A stretch of 5,412 bases of DNA, taken from Acidobacteriota bacterium. Its GTDB lineage: Bacteria > Acidobacteriota > Terriglobia > Acidiferrales > UBA7541. Every line of letters starts with the position of its first letter. Positions within the stretch are counted from its first letter, which is position 1. Both the position numbers and the translations under genes were made by a program. A model generated the notes under the pieces. It had not been told where the DNA came from. It saw only the letters and a list, made by a program, of their open reading frames with translations, and ran no database searches. Below are positions 1 through 5,318 of the stretch, in pieces. Location: NCBI GenBank assembly GCA_003133505.1, contig PKXT01000318.1, positions 3,878 through 9,289 of the forward strand, read 5' to 3'.

Positions 1-49
1 TCATCAGCGACGTGCCGGAACGTGGCAATCCTGAAACGATGGTGATCAA
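1..49 (-). CDS. Sulfotransferase-family P-loop protein, N-terminal fragment cut by the window edge
   Basis: Seen: the minus strand reads TTG at 49-47 and then ITIVSGLPRSGTSLM to the window edge. Known: a start followed by a beta strand and G-L-P-R-S-G-T-S is the 5'-phosphosulfate-binding P-loop at the N-terminus of many bacterial sulfotransferase-family proteins, which transfer sulfuryl groups from PAPS; here Arg and Ser-Gly-Thr would contact the 5' phosphosulfate. Start choice: the frame opens after a TGA about 13 codons upstream, and TTG is the only usual initiator before the P-loop. A GGGGG tract lies four bases before it. The TTG shares two bases with the TGA stop of the preceding phosphodiesterase gene (TTGA overlap), so translational coupling is likely. 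About 15 sense codons after the initiator are visible, so substrate and full length cannot be judged. It could be another P-loop NTPase-like enzyme, but the R-S-G-T-S form favours sulfotransferase. Confidence 0.75.
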   Translation of the reverse strand, partial: MITIVSGLPRSGTSLM

Positions 50-2055
50 GCTGCCCCCGTGGCTCGAACTCGCCTCTCCTGCAGCTCAGCGATGGCCCGC
101 TGATGGTTTGCGATTGTGACAAGGTCCGCGCCAGTACGGCGATAGATGGCTACAAGCCAGCGGTGCGCATTGAGCAAACCTGGAGCCATGGAAAGAGCTG
201 TCCGAAATGCCAACTCGGCGCGTTCCAGATGATTCATTCTGCCGAGCGCCACTCCCAGGCAGTAATGACCCATCGGCAGAAAATGGCGCAGTCCTACGGC
301 AGCCAGGGCCTCTTCCGAGGCTTCTCGATTCTGGCGGCGGCGCAGACGTAACTGCGCAAGGCCCAAATGGGCCTCTGGCGAATCACTGTCAATGGCTAGG
401 GCCTTCTGGAAGGCCTGCTCAGCCTCCTCAAGCCTGCGCATGCGCAGATAGGTATTACCCAAGCGGAGGTGCAGATCCGGAAGGCGCGGTTCTGCTTCCG
501 CTGCACGGGACAGATGAGAAAGCGCCTTATCCAGGGAATTTTCCTCAAGGTGGACTAGTCCCAACAGCCAATCCGCCCACGGTTGTCCCCCGCGCTGCAC
601 CAGGGTTTCTAGAGTGGCCCGGGCTTCCGTAAGGCGGGAAAGATCCAGGTAGCACTGCCCGAGATGGAGGGCGAAGCGTATCTCCTCCGGCTTCTCTTTC
701 GTCAATTGTTCCAGAATCGGCAGGGCGTCGCCGGGACGGTGGGAATCAAGATAGACCTGAGCCGGGTTGTACTGTGCTTCTCGGACGCAGTTTTCCACCG
801 CCTTGGCCTGGTCCTCGTTTGGCGCCTGAATGTATCCCAGCGCCACGAACTGCTGCAACATCGCCTGTGCCGATACGGGATCCATACGCAGGTTCGCGGG
901 ATGCATACCGCATTCGCCGGGCACATCCTCCCAGCTCGGAATTTTTTCAATCTTGGGAGGTTCCTCGAAGGCCTCCACCAGGACCCGCCCATCCATGTCC
1001 TCGGCCACGGGCAGACCAAGGAGCGTCAGCACCGTAGGCGTGATGTCCAGCAGATTCGCGCCGTAGATCCGTTCGTCCTGGCGCAGATGAGCCCCGGCCA
1101 TGCAAATCACGCCAATGGGACGATGTCCAACGGCAGGCCCTGGTCCGGCTTTGGGCATGTAGCGCGGCCGCAGATGATCGGAATGGAAGCCGTGGTCGGA
1201 TAGCAGGAGCACCGTGGCCTCCGGGCCGGCAAGCTGGAGCAGACGTTCCAGCATCATGTCGTGGAATTTGTAGGCCCCATTTACCACGTCCTTGTAGAGT
1301 TCGAATTCCTTCTCTGGCACGTGATTCAGGCGCGGGGGATGAAAATTCATGAACGCGTGGCAGAAGTGATCTATGCCGTTGTAATAAACGGCCATGAAAT
1401 CCCATGGCTCGTTTTCGAGAATCCAGGTTGCCGCATTGTGCAGCGAGCAGTTTTCGGCAAGGATTCTTGCCAGCGATGCAAGGTGCTGGTCCTTTTCCTG
1501 GTCCATCTCCGCGGCGCGCGGGATGAAGGGCAGGATTTCTGCTGGGGTGAGCTGGCCGGGATGAATACGGAAAGGCGCCAGCGTCTCGCCTAGTGCGGCT
1601 GGGTGAATGGAACTCGGGGTTAGCGGCCAGGGCTGATCCAACGGGGCCACGGGCTCGGCGTACAAAGGCGAAATCGAAACGCCGTTGATGGGTTCAGCGG
1701 GGTGCCCCGCAAACCAGCCTAGCACGTGGCTGCGGAGCCCGGACTGCGTGCAGATATTCCACAGTGCCTTCACCTTGCGCGATGTGCTGGTGACCGGGCG
1801 AATCGTCCCGTTGTCGGGATCGGGCTCGATAAATCCCAGAATTCCATGTTTGTCCGGGCGTTTGCCGGTGGCGATGGAATTCCAAAGCATGGGAGAGAGA
1901 ATGGGACGCAGCGTGGCGAGGTTTCCTATGACCCCATGGTTAATCAGGTGTTCGAGGGCCGGCATCTGGCCCTGGTCCAGCAGGGGATTGATGATTTTCC
2001 AATCGGCGGCGTCCCAGCCGATGAGGAGCACTTTCTTTGCAAGTCGTTCAGTCAT
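46..2055 (-). CDS. Alkaline-phosphatase-superfamily phosphodiesterase / nucleotide pyrophosphatase with C-terminal TPR domain
   Basis: A 669-residue two-domain protein. Residues 1-365 are a type I phosphodiesterase/nucleotide pyrophosphatase domain (PF01663 type). Visible metal and catalytic residues are D15 (LLIGWDAADW), likely nucleophile S54 placed ten residues before the G of ATGKRPDKHGI, D229 and H233 (YYNGIDHFCHAF), D287-H288 (LLLSDHGFHSDH) and H311 (VGHRPIGV). The segment at 334-358 (LLDITPTVLTLLGLP, then DMDGRVL) is the usual end of this domain. All expected metal ligands are present, so it should be an active two-metal hydrolase of phosphate or possibly sulfate esters; the substrate is unknown. 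Residues about 427-640 hold five to six tetratricopeptide repeats (for example ALHLGQCYLDLSRLTEARATL and LHLRLGNTYLRMRRLEEAEQ), a protein-docking surface. There is no signal peptide or membrane span, so it is probably cytoplasmic. The Shine-Dalgarno is weak (AGG, 12 nt before ATG). It overlaps the downstream sulfotransferase-like start and lies 106 nt after the secreted protein gene. Confidence 0.92.
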   Translation of the reverse strand: MTERLAKKVLLIGWDAADWKIINPLLDQGQMPALEHLINHGVIGNLATLRPILSPMLWNSIATGKRPDKHGILGFIEPDPDNGTIRPVTSTSRKVKALWNICTQSGLRSHVLGWFAGHPAEPINGVSISPLYAEPVAPLDQPWPLTPSSIHPAALGETLAPFRIHPGQLTPAEILPFIPRAAEMDQEKDQHLASLARILAENCSLHNAATWILENEPWDFMAVYYNGIDHFCHAFMNFHPPRLNHVPEKEFELYKDVVNGAYKFHDMMLERLLQLAGPEATVLLLSDHGFHSDHLRPRYMPKAGPGPAVGHRPIGVICMAGAHLRQDERIYGANLLDITPTVLTLLGLPVAEDMDGRVLVEAFEEPPKIEKIPSWEDVPGECGMHPANLRMDPVSAQAMLQQFVALGYIQAPNEDQAKAVENCVREAQYNPAQVYLDSHRPGDALPILEQLTKEKPEEIRFALHLGQCYLDLSRLTEARATLETLVQRGGQPWADWLLGLVHLEENSLDKALSHLSRAAEAEPRLPDLHLRLGNTYLRMRRLEEAEQAFQKALAIDSDSPEAHLGLAQLRLRRRQNREASEEALAAVGLRHFLPMGHYCLGVALGRMNHLERAELAFRTALSMAPGLLNAHRWLVAIYRRTGADLVTIANHQRAIAELQERRVRATGAA

Positions 2056-2161
2056 AAGTCACGGAAACCTGAGGCGCTCAAAGACGCAGTTTGTTATCGC
2101 CCAAACATTGAAACCCACAATTCAATGGCGTGAGAGCTCCCACCTGCCGGAAGAGTCTCTC

Positions 2162-2860
2162 TTAGGCTGCTATGCGTCGTTGCCGTTCGGCTATCGCCAC
2201 GTGTCCGGCGGCCAGCAGTTCCAGCGGAGTTGGCTCCGATTCCTTGGCCTCCTGGCCCGCAAGAATTGGAGTGTTGGGCTCCGTCTCGTATGCCCAGCCA
2301 AGCAGTGTGGCGGTAAACCTATTGACCTTGCGGAAACCGATCCATCCGTAATGCACCTGGCCGCTGATCAGAAAGCCCACCCCTAGAAATCGGCCTTGCG
2401 TGTGGGCAAAGGGGCCGAAGCTGTGGGTACCGCTGAAGATACTTCCATCGAGCATTAGCCCAACTTGTTTGAAGGTTGCGGCAGGTCCGATCTTGTCGCC
2501 CATTGAAAGCGCCGCCGCCTGCTGATCGTGCCCCATGGGTTCCTGCGCTACACCGTTCTGACCGATTGCCCTCGCATACATGTTAACGCTTCCAAAGCAA
2601 CTGGTCTGGGAAACGCAGCGATCGATCAGGATGAAATCAGTGGTTCCGTCGTTGTTCAGATCAATCGACAAATGCCCATTCCCGAGCGTCAAGACAAAGT
2701 CGCTCCGCGTGAAAACCACCTTGGCTTGTGCAGAAGACGCACCCGCAAGTGTCGCTCCCGCGGCCAGCACATATAACAGCATGCGCCGCTCCAGCACTTC
2801 GTCCAGCAAACTCAGGCGCTGCCGCTTCCCCTGCTTTCTTTTCTGGTTTCCTGTGTTCAT
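2162..2860 (-). CDS. Secreted hypothetical protein of an Acidobacteriota-type family with a DxNxDG loop
   Basis: A 232-residue protein of unknown function. Seen: a long basic N-terminus (1-27), a hydrophobic segment (28-41) and a likely signal peptidase site after AQA46. The mature part has an aspartate-rich loop at 67-75 (DLNNDGTTD) with the spacing of EF-hand-like, dockerin or FG-GAP calcium loops. Two close cysteines (C82, C88) could form a disulfide. A beta-rich half follows, with FLGVGFLISGQVHYGWIGF (158-176) and LGWAYETEPNTPILAG (187-202). From memory, this 'HYGW ... ATLxGxAYET.PN.PI.AG' pattern recurs in paralogous exported proteins of Acidobacteriota, which often end in a short LG-LA-G tail; here the tail is PTPLELLAAG followed by a charged end. 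The start is well supported: GGAGG sits five bases before ATG (2866-2870). I infer an exported, possibly calcium-binding surface or matrix protein and assign no biochemical role. Confidence 0.82.
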   Translation of the reverse strand: MNTGNQKRKQGKRQRLSLLDEVLERRMLLYVLAAGATLAGASSAQAKVVFTRSDFVLTLGNGHLSIDLNNDGTTDFILIDRCVSQTSCFGSVNMYARAIGQNGVAQEPMGHDQQAAALSMGDKIGPAATFKQVGLMLDGSIFSGTHSFGPFAHTQGRFLGVGFLISGQVHYGWIGFRKVNRFTATLLGWAYETEPNTPILAGQEAKESEPTPLELLAAGHVAIAERQRRIAA

Positions 2861-3085
2861 GGCATCCTCCGGGGGTGATGGTGGCAGTGGCTTATCGGCC
2901 GCCTCATACGGTATACGCTAGCACTGGCGCTTGACCAATCTCAATAAGAATTGTGGGTGGGATTGTGGGTCGAGAAAAAGGTCAACAACTTGAGTCATGG
3001 CGCGATAATCCCAACCTGTCCATGGCGAATTGCTGATTTGCCCGGAATTCCCGGAGTTTTTTGCATTTCTTGCTACGATGCGTAA
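2861..3085. other. Intergenic stretch upstream of the secreted protein; no gene recognised
   Basis: Beyond the ribosome site I see no gene here. A 65-codon minus-strand frame (2918-3115) shows no recognisable motif and no good ribosome site and is not called. The 9-mer ATTGTGGGT occurs twice (2950-2958 and 2962-2970), 12 bp apart. On the minus strand TTGGTC and TATACC are 17 nt apart, a weak promoter match of 3/6 and 4/6 that would point at the secreted protein gene; I do not call it. Confidence 0.4.
2866..2870 (-). promoter_or_regulatory. Shine-Dalgarno GGAGG of the secreted hypothetical protein
   Basis: On the minus strand GGAGG precedes the ATG at 2860 with a five-base spacer. It fixes the start at the beginning of the long basic N-terminus rather than at M27 just before the hydrophobic segment. 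Confidence 0.75.
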
Positions 3086-3223
3086 ATGCGCGATCTCGTG
3101 ATCCTTTTCGTCCACCCAATCTTATCGATGGAAATCTCATTGCCGAGGCCTGTATTAAACACCGATAGCTGCTTGATTTCCACAGACTTGCGTCGCTGGA
3201 ATGTGCCCGTGAACCCGGCCTAA
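3086..3223 (+). pseudogene. Possible integrase/transposase N-terminal relic
   Basis: A plus-strand frame of 45 codons begins MRDLVILFVHPI and stops at TAA 3221-3223. From memory, 'MRDLVILxVHLI' is the exact beginning of a family of integrase-core (DDE, rve-type) transposase-like proteins found in Acidobacteriota and Proteobacteria, which continue with a 'GP.G.R...AESLL.KHQLLIL' segment. That continuation is absent: after about 12 residues the frame diverges to sequence I cannot place (LSMEISLPRPVLN and onward). The best reading is a truncated remnant with the first few dozen bases preserved. The match is short and rests on recall, so it may be coincidental. No terminal inverted repeat or target duplication was found around it. 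Confidence 0.4.
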
Positions 3224-3364
3224 CTCAGTTTTCTGATTCTGCCCTTGGATCAACTGTGCTCGCTCGCCGGTTGGACCGTGCGCCGCTGGGCATTCTTGTG
3301 AATCGAGGGTTCTCAGTCTCTGCCATCAGCCATAAATTGGGCCCCATATCAATTCGCCATGCAC

Positions 3365-3371
3365 AGGAAAG
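3365..3371 (+). promoter_or_regulatory. Ribosome binding site of the plus-strand relic gene
   Basis: AGGAAAG lies just before the ATG at 3376, with AGGA seven bases from the start codon. It supports 3376 rather than the upstream ATG at 3256 as the original start, because the residues before 3376 look like noncoding sequence while those after it look like a conserved protein. Confidence 0.55.
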
Positions 3372-3375
3372 ATGC

Positions 3376-3653
3376 ATGAGCCGCACCTTTAAAAGCTATA
3401 TCAGCATCGACTATTCTGGGGCAGAGACACCCATTGCGAGCAACAAACACTTGCGCATCTACCAGGCGGACGATCTGACTGGGCCAAAGGAAATTGAACC
3501 ACCGCCGAGCCCGCGCAAATATTGGACGCGCCGGGGCATCGCCGAGTGGCTGGTTGACTTCCAGCGCCATTGGCCGACGAGGAGCAGGCTGAGCCGGAGG
3601 AGACAGAACCTATGTATTCAGACCTCTGGGACCAAGGGCGGTGGGACATCTAA
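3376..3653 (+). pseudogene. Internally deleted, frameshifted conserved hypothetical gene
   Basis: Translation from ATG 3376 gives a convincing N-terminus: MSRTFKSYISIDYSGAETP (1-19), then HLRIYQAD (24-31) and EIEPPPSPRKYWTRRGIAEW (39-58). From memory, this matches the start of a conserved hypothetical family of roughly 250-300 residues ('YIGIDYSGA.TP ... PPPSPRKYWTRRGIAEWLVERL ... VGIDHGFSFPLRYFE ... FLDDFQRHWPTDED'); the early IDYSGA is reminiscent of the first strand of an RNase H-like fold. Here EWLV runs straight into DFQRHWPT (61-68), so the central VGIDHGFSFPLRYF part appears to be missing in frame. After 3579 the original frame becomes Arg/Ser-rich. Frame 3 instead reads DEEQAEPEETEP followed by MYSDLWDQGRWDI and TAA at 3651-3653, suggesting a second small deletion or a fusion to another gene's end. 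It has a good ribosome site but is unlikely to make the family product. An unrelated short real gene is possible but less likely. Confidence 0.55.
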
Positions 3654-3862
3654 CCGGTGTTTCGTACCCACCTGCCGCCTCTAACCCAAGCGGGATACCG
3701 GTGGTCAAACATAGTATCGATAGCTCTCCTTTTTCCGAAGGGCCCTGACGCATTGAGGTGGAACTCGCTCGCCTTGGCCTACCATTTAATAGGCAATCCA
3801 GCATTTGTCAGATCCCCCTGCGGAGAACGTATATGGAGAGGCGCCCGGCTTGGGGGCAAACC
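3654..3862. other. Noncoding gap between the relic gene and the secreted phosphoesterase
   Basis: I see no gene, RNA or strong hairpin here. It contains the 3' flank of the phosphoesterase gene, whose TGA is at 3865-3863. A GCCC/GGGC pair just past that stop on the minus strand is short and lacks a T tract, so I call no terminator. Small frames on both strands are low-complexity, Arg/Pro-rich shadows. Confidence 0.4.
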
Positions 3863-4816
3863 TCACCGTTTGTGCTCGGTCGAGAAGAAATCGGCCATGG
3901 GCAACCCGTTGTCAGCCCAGCCGAGATTGGACGTATGCAGCCCAAGCCCTTGCGCCATCAGGCGTAAGATGTCTCCTGCATCATAGCTACTGTTGTAGTT
4001 GCGTTCGTCGCCGCCCTGCGACTCGTAGCCTTTCTTGCTAAACGGGCTGACCACGACCAGTTCGACTTGCCCGCCACAGCCTTGTCCTTCAGTTGTGGTC
4101 TCGCAATCCGGGTATCCGTCACTAGCGTTCTCGTCGAAAACGATGATCAGCAGCCCGCTGCCTCCCGCCTGAAAGTAAGAGCTCTCCACCAAAGGTCCGA
4201 TCTCCTTTTGCAGCCAGGTGTCGAAGGTCCCGATGGGGCAGTCGTGCGCGTCGTCGCAGCCGTTCGGCACCAGCCAGGAGAGAGTGGGCAGAGCCTTATT
4301 GGCCAAATCCTTGGCGAATCGACTGAAGCACACATAGGGGCTTTTCTCTTTGTTGATGGTCGTCATGTATTCGAGCGGATCGTGACGGACGTAGTAAACT
4401 CCCGAATTCAGTCCTTCGCAGTTCTTCACGCTCGGAAGGCTTTCCACATAGTCCTTCCAGGTTCCGCCCGCCTTCTGAACCTCAAGGGCGATATTGTTCT
4501 TCGAGACTGGAAAGCTCTCGGGTGTCTCGCTGTCATTGTCGGTGAGGATATACCCGGTGGTTACGTTGAAATAGTTGCCGATCGAGGGATGTGTGTCCGA
4601 GTAATAGTTAACTCCGAGGCCATAAGCGTTAGCCAGGGAGGTTAAATAGGGCATGTTTGTAGAATTGTAGGAGGTGCTGTAATCCGTGTTCTCACCCAGC
4701 ACGATCACTACGTTCCCAAACGATGGCAGCGTCTGACCCAAAGCTGAAGGAATAAGAACAGACGTGCCCAGCAGCAACACCATACATAGTCCAACCACGA
4801 TACTTAGCCGTTTCAT
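3863..4816 (-). CDS. Secreted phosphoesterase of the AcpA / phospholipase C family (PF04185 type)
   Basis: A 317-residue exported hydrolase. The signal peptide is 1-27 (MKRL, hydrophobic 5-22, ALG then Q28). Conserved points in order are E42-N43 in VVIVLGENTDY (the metal-binding Glu-Asn pair, in the same place as in AcpA acid phosphatase), H76-P77-S78 in THPSIGNYF (the active-site loop that should carry the nucleophile, S78 by analogy), H145-D146 in YVRHDPLEY, P184-N185 and H191-D192 in LVPNGCDDAHD, D228-E229 in LLIIVFDEN, and VELVVVSPFSKKGY at 251-264. The family hydrolyses phosphomonoesters or phosphodiesters such as phospholipids outside the cytoplasm; the exact substrate is unknown. Four cysteines (187, 193, 238, 247) lie near the active site and could pair. 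The segment before the last helix reads NSSYDAGDILRLM where many relatives have a 'Y.HYSLLRTIE' motif, so that His is replaced. The start is set by GGGAGG eight bases before ATG 4816; the in-frame ATG at 4858 lies in a tandem repeat and adds a non-signal-like extension. Confidence 0.9.
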   Translation of the reverse strand: MKRLSIVVGLCMVLLLGTSVLIPSALGQTLPSFGNVVIVLGENTDYSTSYNSTNMPYLTSLANAYGLGVNYYSDTHPSIGNYFNVTTGYILTDNDSETPESFPVSKNNIALEVQKAGGTWKDYVESLPSVKNCEGLNSGVYYVRHDPLEYMTTINKEKSPYVCFSRFAKDLANKALPTLSWLVPNGCDDAHDCPIGTFDTWLQKEIGPLVESSYFQAGGSGLLIIVFDENASDGYPDCETTTEGQGCGGQVELVVVSPFSKKGYESQGGDERNYNSSYDAGDILRLMAQGLGLHTSNLGWADNGLPMADFFSTEHKR

Positions 4817-4824
4817 GGATGAAA

Positions 4825-4830
4825 CCTCCC
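4825..4830 (-). promoter_or_regulatory. Shine-Dalgarno GGGAGG that decides the phosphoesterase start
   Basis: GGGAGG is followed by eight bases and the ATG at 4816, from which a textbook signal peptide (MKRLSIVVGL) is read. The longer alternative from 4858 has no comparable site and would put MLSCCQKSQREVSS in front of the signal sequence. Confidence 0.8.
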
Positions 4831-4841
4831 TTTGTGATTTT

Positions 4842-4857
4842 TGACAGCATGACAGCA
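4842..4857. repeat. Tandem 8-bp direct repeat (TGACAGCA x2) in the phosphoesterase leader
   Basis: TGACAGCA occurs twice back to back, and the first base of a third copy follows. It sits 26-41 nt upstream of the phosphoesterase start codon, just upstream of its ribosome site. On the minus strand it reads TGCTGTCA x2 and creates the spurious upstream ATG. It could be a replication slippage product or a small binding site; nothing else supports a role. Confidence 0.6.
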
Positions 4858-4938
4858 TAATTTAATACAATTGGCTGAACTCCGTGCCACAGCAGGCCCT
4901 CCCCCCACAGCAAGAATTCCTACTGAGGGGTCTTGGGG

Positions 4939-5199
4939 TCAACCGAAGGCATAGACATTGCCGTCGGTTGATCCTACATAGACCACCCCATTAGCTATTG
5001 CTGGCGACGAAAGAACGCTGTTCCCGGTTGTGTACGGCTGGGATTGGGCAAAGCGCAGCCCTGCCAGCAACATTGCTCCGACGCCGACGAAACACATTTG
5101 CTTGGCCGCTTTGGTCGAGGTCGTCTGAATGCTTCCGCCAGCCCGAAGCCCCCTGGCTACGCCACTTGGCCTCCCATTTGCATTTGAATGGGAATTCAT
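4939..5199 (-). CDS. Short exported protein with a single terminal PQQ-type beta-propeller repeat; probable deletion remnant
   Basis: An 86-residue frame. Residues 1-35 are a Ser/Gly/Arg-rich tail with several basic residues, and 36-50 are a hydrophobic export segment (CFVGVGAMLLAGLRF) followed by AQS. From about residue 59 there is one PQQ-like (PF01011/PF13360-type) propeller strand set: LSSPAIANGVVYVGS, then TDGNVYAFG at the stop. Known: this repeat occurs five to eight or more times in a functional propeller, and the form 'NGVVYVGS.DG.VYAFG' followed by a stop is typical of the last repeat. Inference: an ancestral exported propeller protein lost all interior repeats in an in-frame deletion, joining its signal peptide to its last repeat. 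The start ATG has GGGAG eight bases upstream (5208-5212). A single repeat cannot form a propeller, so enzymatic function is unlikely; a small exported peptide is possible. It lies 122 nt upstream of the phosphoesterase, with no recognisable terminator between them. Confidence 0.65.
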   Translation of the reverse strand: MNSHSNANGRPSGVARGLRAGGSIQTTSTKAAKQMCFVGVGAMLLAGLRFAQSQPYTTGNSVLSSPAIANGVVYVGSTDGNVYAFG

Positions 5200-5263
5200 G
5201 TTGCCTACTCCCGCAATTGCCAGCTATCATGGCTGGTTTCTACCGCGGCTACGAGCCTCAGTT

Positions 5264-5314
5264 AGCGAGTGTAACCGAGATTTGCATTTTGGCATCTCGG
5301 CAAGAGCGAGTGTA
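5264..5314. repeat. 10-bp direct repeat AGCGAGTGTA flanking a hairpin
   Basis: AGCGAGTGTA occurs at 5264-5273 and 5305-5314, start-to-start distance 41 bp (about four helical turns). Between them is a perfect 7-bp inverted repeat, CCGAGAT at 5275-5281 and ATCTCGG at 5294-5300, with a 12-nt loop. The arrangement lies 65-115 bp upstream of the PQQ-remnant start codon, where an operator could sit. There is no T tract on either strand, so it is not a normal intrinsic terminator. Chance or a decayed small mobile element remain possible. Confidence 0.5.
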
Positions 5315-5318
5315 CACT
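5309..5318. repeat. Perfect 10-bp palindrome AGTGTACACT
   Basis: AGTGTACACT is its own reverse complement and overlaps the second copy of the 10-bp direct repeat. On the minus strand its TACACT lies 16 nt after TTGCAA (5331-5336), each matching 4 of 6 positions of the sigma-70 boxes, so a promoter with an overlapping operator for the PQQ remnant is conceivable but unproven. Confidence 0.35.

Noticed and set aside
3..119. Plus-strand open frame at the window start (ISDVPERGNPETMVIKL...) as the 3' end of a gene
   Set aside because: It overlaps the phosphodiesterase C-terminus, and the opposite strand reads a recognisable sulfotransferase P-loop over the same bases.
664..1203. Plus-strand 179-codon frame inside the phosphodiesterase gene
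   Set aside because: Antisense shadow of a gene with clear catalytic motifs; no recognisable domain.
2132..2161. GAGAG...CTCTC inverted repeat just after the secreted protein stop as a terminator
   Set aside because: Five base pairs with a 20-nt loop and no T tract on the minus strand.
1685..2386. Plus-strand 233-codon frame spanning the start of the phosphodiesterase and the end of the secreted protein gene
   Set aside because: Runs antisense to two supported genes and the gap between them; composition and content show no family resemblance.
3042..3062. CCGG-AATTC-CCGG hairpin followed by TTTTTT as an intrinsic terminator on the plus strand
   Set aside because: The stem is only four base pairs and no plus-strand gene ends upstream of it.
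2918..3115. 65-codon minus-strand frame
   Set aside because: No motif, no convincing ribosome site, and it overlaps the plus-strand integrase-like start.
4067..4645. Plus-strand 192-codon frame inside the phosphoesterase gene
   Set aside because: Shadow of the opposite strand, where all PF04185-type motifs are intact.
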